Assembly: GCA_900544455.1 (NCBI GenBank)
Contig: UQVJ01000018.1
Coordinates: 1 to 24,507, forward strand
DNA from: an uncultured Eggerthella sp.
GTDB lineage: Bacteria; Actinomycetota; Coriobacteriia; Coriobacteriales; Eggerthellaceae
DNA length: 24,507 nt
Reading direction: 5' to 3'
Part shown: in pieces, positions 14,881 to 22,428 of the stretch
How the letters are laid out: each line of letters starts with the position of its first letter
Position numbering within the stretch: position 1 is the first letter of the stretch
The notes under the pieces: model-generated
The model's input: the letters and a program-made list of their open reading frames with translations, nothing else
What the model was told of the DNA's origin: nothing
The model's database searches: none
Position numbers and translations under genes: made by a program

Positions 14881-14899
14881 TCATGGCTAGGATATTCGC

Positions 14900-15943
14900 A
14901 TGAACTTCGACTACAGCATTTCGCTGCCAAGCATATGTACGCCCGTAACCATGGGTGCGGTTGCCGCCATCCATGAATATAAAGGCAAGCAAGAGCTGTA
15001 CCAGGCCTTGAAGCCTGAATCATTCGAAAAGCTTGCTGCTGTGGCTCGCGTGCAAAGCATTGGTTCTTCAAACAAAATTGAAGGCATCGAAACCACCGAT
15101 GCTCGTTTGGAAGCGTTGGCAGCAGGGAAAGTTGCACCTCGGAATCGCGATGAGCGCGAAATTGCGGGATATCGCTACGTACTCGATCTTATCCATGAAC
15201 GGTATGCCCATATCGCGGCAACGCCGAACGTTATTCTTCAGCTGCATCGCGATTTGTTCGATATGGAGCGAGCTTCGTTTGCTGGCAGGTGGAAAGACTC
15301 TGACAACGCTATCGTTGAGCGCTTGCCCGGTGGTCGGCTCCGAACGCGTTTTGAACCTACCAGCGCTGCCGCCACGTCTGACGCCGTAGAGTCTCTTTGT
15401 CGAACATATAACGAATCAATTGAGCAGGGGGTGTTCAGCCCGCTGCTTTGTGTTGCCCAATTTGCGTTTGACTTTGTGAGCATTCACCCGTTCGTGGATG
15501 GAAACGGCCGGATGAGCAGGCTCCTTATGCTTTTGCTGCTGTACCAAAACGGTTATTTGGTTGGAAAATATATTTCACTTGAGGGGAAAATCGAATGCAC
15601 CAAGCAAACCTATTATGAGGTTTTGCGGGAAAGTTCCGCGGGTTGGGCTGTGCGCGAAAACGACTACCCGCCATTCGTTACCTATTTCCTGGGCATTGTG
15701 CTTTCCTGCTATCGGGAGCTCGATGAAAAGCTCAGCATCGTCAATGCTTCAAATAGCAATGAAGATCTAATTCGGAATTGTTTGGCAAAGGCAATCGTGC
15801 CTATTTCGAAACGCGAAATAGAAAGATCATGCCCTATGCTTAGCACGCGCACTATTGAGCGAACCCTGCAGAAGATGGCGAAGGAAGGTGCAGTGCTGAA
15901 AATCGGTGCTGCTCGCGCAACATGTTATCAGCTTGTCCGATAG
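14900..15943 (+). CDS. Fic-family protein (class II AMPylase type) with C-terminal winged helix
   Basis: The 347-residue protein carries the catalytic Fic motif HPFVDGNGRMSR (196-207), complete with His196, the Mg-binding Asp200 and Arg204. It is therefore expected to transfer AMP (or a related nucleotide group) to target proteins. The N-terminal inhibitory helix motif [S/T]xxxE[G/N] is present as S57-NKI-E61-G62, so activity should be self-restrained, as in class II Fic proteins. The C-terminal ~70 residues (ISKREIERSCPMLSTRTIERTLQKM, then GAVLKIGAARATCYQLV) form a winged-helix DNA-binding domain. A perfect inverted repeat overlaps its promoter, suggesting autoregulation. AGGA lies seven bases before the ATG. 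No antitoxin-like partner gene is adjacent. Targets are unknown. Confidence 0.9.
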   Translation: MNFDYSISLPSICTPVTMGAVAAIHEYKGKQELYQALKPESFEKLAAVARVQSIGSSNKIEGIETTDARLEALAAGKVAPRNRDEREIAGYRYVLDLIHERYAHIAATPNVILQLHRDLFDMERASFAGRWKDSDNAIVERLPGGRLRTRFEPTSAAATSDAVESLCRTYNESIEQGVFSPLLCVAQFAFDFVSIHPFVDGNGRMSRLLMLLLLYQNGYLVGKYISLEGKIECTKQTYYEVLRESSAGWAVRENDYPPFVTYFLGIVLSCYRELDEKLSIVNASNSNEDLIRNCLAKAIVPISKREIERSCPMLSTRTIERTLQKMAKEGAVLKIGAARATCYQLVR

Positions 15944-16258
15944 GTGAATGGTTTTCAGGGATTGCTTGATCTTTTTGCTAGCTGCGCAAAATGCCGCAGA
16001 CTGTCTGAGCGATGCAGTAACAAGCACTCCTGCCCTTTGAGTGCCAAAAAATTTGGCAACAAGGCGGTAACGAAACGGTACAGCCTTTGTAATCCTGCGC
16101 GAAAATCACCTGTAAATTTGGCTATCAGATTCGGAAAACACCAGGTCAAAGGCTTATACATCAACAAATAGGGCTTTCTGAATATCTAAGTGCCGTACAC
16201 TCAAGTTTTCTTCACGGATGGTTGCATTCTTGGGTCAACTTGCTAGTATGTATACCCG
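15944..16258. other. Intergenic region between fic and the groE control region
   Basis: No convincing gene is present. A GTG-started 75-codon frame directly after the fic stop has no ribosome site and no recognisable sequence. Small symmetric elements occur: GCCAAA-AAA-TTTGGC (about 16042-16056) and GCCTTTG/CAAAGGC arms (16083-16089 with 16147-16153) with further CCTG/CAGG pairing inside. These could fold or end the fic transcript, but there is no T-tract. Confidence 0.4.
16222..16256 (+). promoter_or_regulatory. Candidate groESL promoter
   Basis: TTGCAT (16222-16227) and TAGTAT (16245-16250) are separated by 17 bp. TATACC (16251-16256) is an alternative -10. Transcription would begin at or in the CIRCE element just downstream, the usual arrangement. 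Confidence 0.45.
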
Positions 16259-16285
16259 TTAGCACTCCTAAATGTTGAGTGCTAA
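16259..16285. promoter_or_regulatory. CIRCE element (HrcA operator)
   Basis: The sequence is TTAGCACTC, nine bases, then GAGTGCTAA: an exact match to the canonical CIRCE inverted repeat. The heat-shock repressor HrcA binds it and is itself stabilised by GroEL, so groESL is induced when chaperone is titrated by unfolded protein. hrcA itself is not in this window. Confidence 0.98.
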
Positions 16286-16345
16286 ACCATGGTATCAACC
16301 GCGCTTGCAACTAGGCGCGAATTAAATGGCGAAAGGAAGCACGCT

Positions 16346-16636
16346 ATGAATCTTAAGCCGCTCGGTGATCGCATCATCGTCAAGCAGGACGAGGCTCAGG
16401 AAACCACCGCAGGTGGCCTGTACATCGCTGCAGAGTCCAAGGAAAAGCCCCAGTCCGGTGTTGTTCTGGCTGTAGGCGAAGGCAAGGTCAACAACGAAGG
16501 CGAGCACCTTCCCATGCCTGTTAAGGCTGGCGACCATGTTCTGTATGGCAAGTACGGCGGAACCGAAGTTGACGTTGAAGGCGAAAAGGTTCTGATCCTT
16601 CGCGCAGACGACATTTACGCTGTTTACGCAGAGTAA
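16346..16636 (+). CDS. groES: Co-chaperonin GroES
   Basis: GroES is the seven-subunit lid of the GroEL folding chamber. The 96-residue protein shows the full family pattern: MNLKPLGDRIIVKQDEAQETTAGGLYI with the mobile-loop region, KEKPQSGVVLAVGEGK, VKAGDHVLYGKYGGTEV, and a terminal VLILRADDIYAVY. ATG 16346 has AAAGGAAG seven bases upstream and matches the usual GroES start; an in-frame ATG 57 bp upstream would add unrelated residues and begin right after CIRCE. It lies 61 bp behind CIRCE and 92 bp ahead of groEL, in the classic operon order. Expression should be high and heat-inducible. Confidence 0.98.
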   Translation: MNLKPLGDRIIVKQDEAQETTAGGLYIAAESKEKPQSGVVLAVGEGKVNNEGEHLPMPVKAGDHVLYGKYGGTEVDVEGEKVLILRADDIYAVYAE

Positions 16637-16649
16637 GTAGGTTCTGGTT

Positions 16650-16693
16650 TGCCGCATAACTCGGAGCGGCAGGCGTAAGCGCGTTTTGCGCTT
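16650..16693 (+). other. Two hairpins in the groES-groEL gap
   Basis: TGCCGC/GCGGCA (16650-16655 with 16666-16671) and AAGCGC-GTTTT-GCGCTT (16677-16693) are adjacent stems without a T-tract. In groE operons such intercistronic structures can serve processing or stability and set different GroES and GroEL levels. That role here is inference. Confidence 0.5.
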
Positions 16694-16728
16694 CATTCGG
16701 TACTACTTCATTTGAAAGGAATTTCAAT

Positions 16729-18363
16729 ATGGCTAAGGAAATCAAGTTTGAGGCCGATGCCCGCGCAGGCATGGCTCAGGGCGTAAAGAAGCTCGCAGAC
16801 GCCGTAAAGGTAACCCTTGGACCTAAGGGTCGCTACGTTGCCCTCGAGCGCTCTTTCGGCGCACCGCTGGTAACCAACGACGGTGTTACCGTTGCTCGCG
16901 AGGTTGAGCTCGAAGATCCCGTGGAAAACATGGGCGCTCAGCTGGTAAAGGAAGCCGCTGTTAAGACCAACGACGTTGCTGGCGATGGCACCACCACCGC
17001 AACCCTTCTTGCCGACGTTATCGTAAGCGAGGGCCTGCGCAACGTAACCGCTGGCGCTGACGCTCTTGGCATTCGCCGCGGTATCGACAAGGCAACTGAG
17101 GCTGTTGTTGCCGCTATCAAGAACGATGCAACCGAAATCTCCACCAAGGAGCAGATTGCAAACGTTGGTACCATTTCCGCTGGCGATGCGGTAATCGGCG
17201 AAAAGATCGCTGAGGCAATGGACGAAGTTGGAAAAGACGGCGCAATTTCCGTTGAGGACAGCCAGACCTTCGGCATCGACATCGATGTTGTTCAGGGCAT
17301 GCAGTACGATCGCGGTTACATCTCTCCTTACATGGCAACCGACTCTGAGCGCATGGAAGCCGTTCTGAACGATCCTTACATCCTGCTCACCGACCTCAAG
17401 GTTACCTCCATCCAGGATATGGTTCCCCTGTTGGAAGGCATCATGAAGGCAGGCCGTCCGCTGCTCATCGTCGCAGAAGACGTTGAGGGCGAAGCTCTGG
17501 GCACCCTGCTGCTGAACAAGCTGCGTGGCACCTTGAACGTAGTTGCCATCAAGGCTCCTGGCTTCGGCGATCGTCGTGCTCGCATCCTCGAGGACATCGC
17601 AGTTGTTACGGGCGGCAAGGTTGTTTCCAAGGACTTCGGCATGACGCTTGCCGATGTTACCGTTGACGCTCTTGGTACCGCCAAGACCGTTAAGGTTTCC
17701 AAGGACGCAACCGTTATCGTTGACGGCGCTGGCGACAAGGCGGCAATCGATGCTCGTGTTGCTCAGATGCGCAACGAGCTGGAGCACCTTACCTCCGACT
17801 TCGACAAGGAAAAGCTGCAGGAGCGCCTGTCCAAGCTTTCCGGTGGCGTTGCTGTTCTTAAGGTTGGCGCTGCTACCGAGTCCGAGCTTAAGGAAAAGAA
17901 GAGCCGCATCGAAGATGCCCTGCAGGCGACCCGCGCAGCAGTTGAGGAAGGCATCGTTGCTGGTGGCGGCGTAGCTCTCATCAACGCAATCAGCGCACTT
18001 GACGCGGTTGAGGTCGCAAACGCAGACGAGCAGGTTGGCGTTGATATCATCCGCAAGGCTCTTGAGGCTCCTATGCGCGCTATCGCAACCAATGCTGGCT
18101 ATGAAGGCTCCGTTGTTGTCGAAAAGGCCAAGGCATTCGCTAAGGGCGAAGGCTACAACTTCGCAAACGGCGAAGAGGGCAGCATGATTGAGATGGGCGT
18201 TTCCGATCCTGTAAAGGTTACGCGCACCGCTCTGCAGTCTGCAGCATCTGTTGCTGGCCTGATCCTCATCACCGAGGCAACCATCAACGAAATCCCCAAG
18301 GAAGGTCCCGACCTGTCTGCACTCGCTGGTGCGGGCCAGGGCGGCGGCATGGGTATGATGTAA
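16729..18363 (+). CDS. groEL: Chaperonin GroEL
   Basis: This 60-kDa chaperonin forms a double seven-membered ring that encloses and folds proteins with ATP and GroES. The 544-residue sequence is full length and carries the hallmarks: VKVTLGPKGRYV, the nucleotide-binding block AGDGTTTATLLA, GMQYDRGYISPYM, RIEDALQATRAAVEEGIVAGGG, and the Gly/Met-rich tail ending GGGMGMM. GAAAGGA lies upstream of the ATG. It follows groES and ends 25 bp before a strong terminator. Large open frames on the opposite strand are codon-bias shadows. Confidence 0.99.
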   Translation: MAKEIKFEADARAGMAQGVKKLADAVKVTLGPKGRYVALERSFGAPLVTNDGVTVAREVELEDPVENMGAQLVKEAAVKTNDVAGDGTTTATLLADVIVSEGLRNVTAGADALGIRRGIDKATEAVVAAIKNDATEISTKEQIANVGTISAGDAVIGEKIAEAMDEVGKDGAISVEDSQTFGIDIDVVQGMQYDRGYISPYMATDSERMEAVLNDPYILLTDLKVTSIQDMVPLLEGIMKAGRPLLIVAEDVEGEALGTLLLNKLRGTLNVVAIKAPGFGDRRARILEDIAVVTGGKVVSKDFGMTLADVTVDALGTAKTVKVSKDATVIVDGAGDKAAIDARVAQMRNELEHLTSDFDKEKLQERLSKLSGGVAVLKVGAATESELKEKKSRIEDALQATRAAVEEGIVAGGGVALINAISALDAVEVANADEQVGVDIIRKALEAPMRAIATNAGYEGSVVVEKAKAFAKGEGYNFANGEEGSMIEMGVSDPVKVTRTALQSAASVAGLILITEATINEIPKEGPDLSALAGAGQGGGMGMM

Positions 18364-18388
18364 GTTCGGTACGTCCGCTCGTGCACTG

Positions 18389-18416
18389 AAAAAGCACCCT
18401 TCGGGGTGCTTTTTTT
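18389..18416 (+). terminator. Intrinsic terminator after groEL
   Basis: AAAAAGCACCC-TTCG-GGGTGCTTTTTTT spans 18389-18416, a GC-rich stem with a stable UUCG tetraloop and a seven-T run. It is a textbook terminator closing the groESL operon. Confidence 0.95.
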
Positions 18417-18446
18417 GTGCGCTCGCTCCATATGGGATGACGCTAC

Positions 18447-18544
18447 GCGGCGCCCTGGCGGCACAGCTGGTCTTCAAGCGCTCAGCATGGCCATAAGGCC
18501 TATGCTTCGCGCTTTCAGGTCAGCTGCACTCGCCAGGGCGCCGC
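18447..18544. repeat. Long ~98-bp imperfect palindrome
   Basis: Perfect 14-bp end arms GCGGCGCCCTGGCG (18447-18460) and CGCCAGGGCGCCGC (18531-18544) enclose further nested pairs: CAGCTG/CAGCTG, AAGCGC/GCGCTT, GCAT/ATGC and a GGCC-ATAA-GGCC tip. The whole block can fold as one extended hairpin. It has no gene and no T-tract. It could be a mobile palindromic element (MITE or REP-like), a structured RNA or a protein-binding site. Confidence 0.8.
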
Positions 18545-18576
18545 TCGCTGATGTATTGGTGCATGCCTCGGGCTTC

Positions 18577-18787
18577 GTCAACGCCCCTTGGGCGTTGGGT
18601 TCGGATTAGCTTCGCTGTCTGAACCCTTGGGGCTGCGGCTGGGTTGGGGCAAATTCGCTTCGCTCTTTGAGCTTGGTCAACGCCCTTGGGGTGTTGGTTC
18701 GGGTTCGCTTTGCTCCCCGAACCATTGAGGGCTTGCAGTTGGGCTTGATCTATTTTTCGGTTCGGGTTCGCTTTGCTCTCTGAACCC
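18577..18787. repeat. REP-like array of short palindromes
   Basis: Four related palindromic units share a TTCGCTTYGCTC-like core flanked by GGTTCGG/CCGAACC-type arms: 18597-18626, a diverged one at 18650-18669, 18696-18723 and 18759-18787. Two are preceded by a second hairpin unit (GTCAACGCCC, CTTG, GGCGTTGG at 18577-18598 and its near copy at 18676-18697), making a ~48-bp compound module. This looks like a REP/BIME-type extragenic repeat. No gene is supported. Confidence 0.75.
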
Positions 18788-18991
18788 CTGGCGGGCTTCA
18801 TTCTGGGCCGTTTGATAGCTTTGGTGAATCATTTTTGATTCTATTGCTATGGTTTTGTGAAGAATCGACCTTGCGACATTCTCGTCTAGCGGACAGGAGT
18901 ACCCTCGCGTGCGGGCCTTTGGCCTATTGAGCATATTCGTTAGTTATTTTGCATATCAATCAGGCATGCGCAGGAAGAAGGAATTACTCCT
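18788..18991. other. Leader region of the first AEC transporter
   Basis: No gene is seen. The stretch is AT-richer than its surroundings from about 18820, with possible promoter sequence there (for example TTGATT near 18835), but no confident -35/-10 pair. AAGGAA lies nine bases before the transporter start. Confidence 0.3.
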
Positions 18992-19951
18992 ATGGAGGTT
19001 TTTCAGCACACGTTCACCCAGATGCTGATGTTGTTCGCGATCATGTTGTGCGGTTTCATCGCAAGGAAAAAGCGCATGACAGACGATCTTTTTGATGGGA
19101 ATCTTTCCAAGCTGGTAATGTCTATCACCCTTCCCGCAACCATTTTAAACTCGGTGCTCTCCGACAGCCAGCTGCCACCCGACGAGATTATCCTTACCAT
19201 GTTTGGCTATGCGGCTTTGTATTTCTTGTTTGCTGCAGTATTTTCATACGCCGTTGCCCACCTGGTGTATCGCAAGCTCAACCGTCCAGCACGTGGAGCA
19301 CATGCCTTCATGATGATGTTCGGAAACGTGGGCTTTCTGGGCTTCGCGGTACTTGCCGCCATATTCGATGACAACGCTGTGCTGTATGCGGCGGTATTCA
19401 ACATCGTCTTCAACGTGGTGCTGTTTTCGCTCGGCGTGTTCTTTGTCGCGGGCGACGATGAGCAAACAAGGGAAAAGCGCAGTGTGAAAATGCAACTGAA
19501 AGCACTGGGCCACACTCTAACCAAACCGGTGATGCTGGCCTCGTATGCTGCGATGGTCTTGGCGTTGCTGCATATAACCGACAACGGCCCCATTGGGCAA
19601 ACGTGCAGCATCTTGGGCGGAATGACGGTTCCTGCCGCAATGCTTATCATTGGCTCAACCTTGGCGAAGATGCCTGTGCGCGAAATGCTGTTCGACGGCT
19701 GGAGCTATCTCACTACGCTTATTCGCCTTATCGTGGTTCCGGTAGGCGTGTACTTCGTTTTCGGTCTGTTCGTGAGCGATCCGTACCTTCTTGCCATTCT
19801 GGTGCTTCTGGCTGCCATGCCCGCCGCTTCGAATGGCACCATGTTGTGCTTGGCCTATGATGGCGACACGCGAACCATGTCGCGCGGAACCTTCTTAACC
19901 ACGGTATTCTCCCTGATTACCCTGCCTGTTATTGCGCTTATTGTGGTGTAG
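18992..19951 (+). CDS. AEC-family transporter (first copy)
   Basis: This 319-residue integral membrane protein of the auxin efflux carrier family has about ten spans in two five-span halves. Family signs are the opening MLMLFAIMLCGFIARKK, KLVMSITLPATILNSV, the central FGNVGFLGFAVLAAIF with its flexible Asn/Gly crossover, and GGMTVPAAMLIIGSTLAK in the second half. Bacterial members include malate, malonate and other carboxylate carriers, but the substrate here is unknown. A second copy of the same family lies downstream in the same direction with closely matching blocks, so the pair arose by duplication. AAGGAA precedes the ATG. Confidence 0.88.
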   Translation: MEVFQHTFTQMLMLFAIMLCGFIARKKRMTDDLFDGNLSKLVMSITLPATILNSVLSDSQLPPDEIILTMFGYAALYFLFAAVFSYAVAHLVYRKLNRPARGAHAFMMMFGNVGFLGFAVLAAIFDDNAVLYAAVFNIVFNVVLFSLGVFFVAGDDEQTREKRSVKMQLKALGHTLTKPVMLASYAAMVLALLHITDNGPIGQTCSILGGMTVPAAMLIIGSTLAKMPVREMLFDGWSYLTTLIRLIVVPVGVYFVFGLFVSDPYLLAILVLLAAMPAASNGTMLCLAYDGDTRTMSRGTFLTTVFSLITLPVIALIVV

Positions 19952-20213
19952 CGGGCTGAGCGGCACTGTTGGGGCATTTGCTTTCACGTTCGTGCTTGCG
20001 CTCTGTGCCTTTTGCCGAACGCGTGCACATTCTCCGAGCGGCAGGCGCATCGAAGGCGCACTCTGCCGTCCATTGCGCGCACTTGCCGCTTTCTGCTCTT
20101 CATCGACCGCGTTGCCGCCACCTTTGCCCTGCTTATCCATTCGTATACTTCCCTTACCCTATAATTGCCTTGCGTTGCAAAGACGTAATCGGTAACTAAA
20201 CGAGGGGTTGTCT
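19952..20213. other. Gap between the two AEC genes, with -10 candidate
   Basis: These 262 bp hold no gene. TATAAT at 20160-20165, 49 bp before the second transporter start, is a likely -10 without a convincing -35. The two transporters may therefore be transcribed separately. Confidence 0.4.
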
Positions 20214-21176
20214 GTGGAGGTTCTCACACACGCTGGATTGCAGATGCTCATTCTGTTCACCGTAGTGCTGCTTGGCGCGCTGGCGCGCAAACTTCACTTA
20301 ATGAACGATGCCTTCGACGCCCTGCTCTCCAAGCTCGTCATGACGGTGGCGCTTCCCGGTATGATCCTTAATTCGGTGTTGAGCAACACGAATTTGCCCG
20401 ATTCTCGCACCATTCTTATGCTGCTGGTGTATTCGACCGTGCTCTACTTTTTTATCTGTTTGTTTGCGTGGGTTTTCGTGCGTGTGATGTATCGGGGCGT
20501 GCCGAAGCCGGCGCAGGGTGCGCATGCGTATCTCATATCGTTCGGAAATACGGGCTTTATCGGCTTCGCGGTGTTGGGTGCCATCATGGGGAATGACGCC
20601 GTACTCTACGGCGCTGTTTACAACATTCCCTACAATGTCTTTATGTTCTCAGTTGGAATGTTGTTTATCGCGAGTACAGGAACAGAAGGCGTGGCGGCCA
20701 AAAAGCCTCTGAAAGAGCAGGTGAAGGCTATCGGCAAGCAACTTGTGAGTCCCTGCCTCATCAGCTGTTTCATCGCAATGTTTCTGGCGCTGTTCGGCGT
20801 TACCGACTCGGGCTATATCGGTCAGACGTGTAATCTGCTGGGGCAGATGACGGTGCCGGCAGCTATGTTGGTAATCGGATCGACGCTCGCCAAGCAGCCC
20901 TTGAAGCAGATGGTGAACGATGGCTGGAGCTACCTCACTTCGTTCATGCGTTTGGCAGGTGTGCCGCTGCTCATCTTTTTCATAGGCGGTATCTTTATCC
21001 ATGATCCATATATTCTTGCGGTTATCGTGATTGAGTCGGCGATGCCGGCTGCTTCGTCGGGCATTATGATGTGCTTGGCCTATGGCGGCGATACCATGAC
21101 TATGTCGCGTGGAACTTTCATAACTACCATCCTCTCGATCGTCACTTTGCCGCTGTTGGCGCTGCTGGTGGTGTAG
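20214..21176 (+). CDS. AEC-family transporter (second copy)
   Basis: The 320-residue paralogue of the upstream carrier is aligned along its whole length: MEVLTHAGLQMLILFT against MEVFQHTFTQMLMLFA, KLVMTVALPGMILNSVLS, FGNTGFIGFAVLGAI, GQMTVPAAMLVIGSTLAKQP and AMPAASSGIMMCLAYGGDTMTMSRGTF. It is predicted to form about ten spans. The start is GTG 20214, supported by GAGGGG (20202-20207) six bases upstream and by the shared MEV terminus; TTG 20208 directly abuts that site. Substrate unknown. Keeping two copies suggests different substrates or expression; a possible separate promoter supports the latter. Confidence 0.88.
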   Translation: MEVLTHAGLQMLILFTVVLLGALARKLHLMNDAFDALLSKLVMTVALPGMILNSVLSNTNLPDSRTILMLLVYSTVLYFFICLFAWVFVRVMYRGVPKPAQGAHAYLISFGNTGFIGFAVLGAIMGNDAVLYGAVYNIPYNVFMFSVGMLFIASTGTEGVAAKKPLKEQVKAIGKQLVSPCLISCFIAMFLALFGVTDSGYIGQTCNLLGQMTVPAAMLVIGSTLAKQPLKQMVNDGWSYLTSFMRLAGVPLLIFFIGGIFIHDPYILAVIVIESAMPAASSGIMMCLAYGGDTMTMSRGTFITTILSIVTLPLLALLVV

Positions 21177-21243
21177 CTCCCGTTTCGTGGCGGTCGGCGG
21201 GTGCGTTGCACATAGGGAAAAGACAGCTATTGAAAGGCTTTCA

Positions 21244-22089
21244 ATGATTGAGCATCCAACTTCTTTGGAGGATCCGCGACTTGATGTGTACGCGCGCCTG
21301 ACAGAGCTTCAGTTGCGCAATAAGCTTGAGCCGGAAAAGGGAATTTTTATCGCCGAATCGGACAAGGTTATCGACCGTGCGTTGGCGGCGGGCTATCAGC
21401 CGATTTCCCTTTTGGTGCCCGAGCATCGTTTTGAGCGCATGGCTGGTCTTGTAAATCGCATGGGCGGCAATAAGCCTGTTGAAGAAGGCGGCCTTACTGT
21501 TTTCGTTATGCCTGCTGAAGAGGTTGAAAAGTTGGCGGGTTACGAGCTGACCCGTGGTGTTTTGTGCGCAATGCGCCGCAAGCCTTTGCCCTCGGTGGAA
21601 GAAACGGTTGCCAATGCACGCCGCATTGCCATCTTGGAAGACATTACCAACCATACCAACGTGGGCGCTGCTTTCCGCAGTGCTGCGGCGTTGGGGGTGG
21701 ATGCGGTTTTGTGCACGCCCGCATGCTGTGATCCTTTGTACCGTCGCGCGGTTCGTGTTTCTATGGGCACGGTGTTCCAGGTGCCTTGGACGCGCATCGG
21801 AGATCAGCCGGGGGAGGAATGGCCCCAGGGTGGTATTGCCAAGTTGCGGAGCCTAGGATTCAAGACCGCAGCCATGGCGCTTGATGATAATTCGGTAAGC
21901 CTTGACTGCCCTGAGCTCAAAAAGTGTGAAAAGCTTGCCATTGTCATGGGCACGGAAGGTGATGGCCTGTCGCAGCATACCATCGCCGCATGCGATTACA
22001 CGGTGAGGATCCCCATGGCTCATGGGGTTGATTCGCTCAATGTTGCCGCTGCAAGTGCTGTGGCGTTTTGGGAGTTAAGGGCGCGATAG
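21244..22089 (+). CDS. TrmH/SpoU-family RNA 2'-O-methyltransferase
   Basis: This 281-residue enzyme belongs to the SPOUT (knotted) RNA ribose methyltransferases. The three SpoU motifs are NHTNVGAAFRSAAALGV (motif 1, with the catalytic Arg), LAIVMGTEGDGLS (motif 2) and IPMAHGVDSLNVAAASAVAFWE (motif 3). The N-terminal ~110 residues hold a substrate-binding part with RNKLEPEKGIFIAES, as in TrmH/RlmB relatives. The RNA target, rRNA or tRNA, cannot be told. ATG 21244 follows GAAAGG by six bases; an in-frame start 57 bp upstream overlaps unlikely sequence. It lies just before a tRNA-Gln gene, and a second SpoU gene is 0.9 kb further on. Confidence 0.9.
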   Translation: MIEHPTSLEDPRLDVYARLTELQLRNKLEPEKGIFIAESDKVIDRALAAGYQPISLLVPEHRFERMAGLVNRMGGNKPVEEGGLTVFVMPAEEVEKLAGYELTRGVLCAMRRKPLPSVEETVANARRIAILEDITNHTNVGAAFRSAAALGVDAVLCTPACCDPLYRRAVRVSMGTVFQVPWTRIGDQPGEEWPQGGIAKLRSLGFKTAAMALDDNSVSLDCPELKKCEKLAIVMGTEGDGLSQHTIAACDYTVRIPMAHGVDSLNVAAASAVAFWELRAR

Positions 22090-22164
22090 GCTTCGATTCC
22101 TCCCTGTGTTTGGCTCGATGGTATTCGGATTGGGTTGTGACGTTTTGGCGAATCGCTTGTTTGT

Positions 22165-22194
22165 TTGGCTCGACCATGTCAGATACGTTATAAT
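22165..22194 (+). promoter_or_regulatory. Promoter of tRNA-Gln
   Basis: TTGGCT (22165-22170) and TATAAT (22189-22194) are spaced 18 bp, ending 24 bp before the mature tRNA 5' end. This is one of the best promoter matches in the window. Confidence 0.7.
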
Positions 22195-22218
22195 CACAAA
22201 ACGCCTTATGGCATACGC

Positions 22219-22292
22219 TGGGCCATCGTCCAATGGCAGGACCCTGGTTTTTGGTACCAGTTATGTAGGTTCGAATCCTGCTGGCCCAGCCA
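22219..22292 (+). tRNA. tRNA-Gln (anticodon UUG)
   Basis: A complete cloverleaf can be drawn by hand. Acceptor TGGGCCA (22219-22225) pairs with TGGCCCA (22282-22288), anticodon stem CTGGT pairs with ACCAG around the loop TTTTGGT, giving anticodon TTG (glutamine, CAA codons), and the T-arm carries GGTTCGAATCC. The terminal CCA is encoded (22290-22292). It is a lone tRNA with its own promoter and terminator. Confidence 0.97.
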
Positions 22293-22307
22293 TATTTCTG
22301 AGAACGA

Positions 22308-22329
22308 AACCGCCTTCGGGCGGTTTTTT
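22308..22329 (+). terminator. Intrinsic terminator after tRNA-Gln
   Basis: AACCGCC (22308-22314), TTCG loop, GGCGG (22319-22323), then six T (22324-22329). It lies 15 bp after the tRNA and is a standard terminator with a UUCG tetraloop. Confidence 0.95.
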
Positions 22330-22349
22330 GTTGCATTGCCGGGTGCAAA

Positions 22350-22420
22350 GGATTCGCGCCGACGAGGTGAAATCCCGGAATAGGCAAAAAGTGTATTCAG
22401 CCTTGCCCTGTCGGCGATCC
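22350..22420. repeat. Imperfect inverted repeat next to the MITE-like element
   Basis: GGATTCGCGCCGACGAGG (22350-22367) and CCTGTCGGCGATCC (22408-22421) are partly complementary (GCCGAC/GTCGGC, GGAT/ATCC, AGG/CCT). They may form a long-range stem or be the remains of another palindromic element between the tRNA terminator and the larger element. Confidence 0.4.
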
Positions 22421-22428
22421 TCTCATTG

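Noticed and set aside
14900..15943. Classic Fic/antitoxin (FicTA) toxin module
   Set aside because: No small antitoxin gene is adjacent; the inhibitory motif is inside the same protein, which fits class II Fic instead.
15944..16171. 75-codon GTG-started frame directly after fic
   Set aside because: No ribosome site and no conserved look. It could be a tiny Fic partner, but nothing in the sequence supports it.
16708..18477. 589-codon open frame antisense to groEL
   Set aside because: A shadow of strong groEL codon bias; it covers the certain groEL gene and has no family resemblance.
18577..18787. Possible CRISPR array
   Set aside because: Repeats are palindromic, diverged and unevenly spaced, with related rather than unique sequence between them, and no cas genes are present.
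18520..18934. Minus-strand frames rich in SEPEP/SKANPN-like residues after groEL
   Set aside because: They are translations of the REP-like palindromes; repeat DNA explains them better than a protein.
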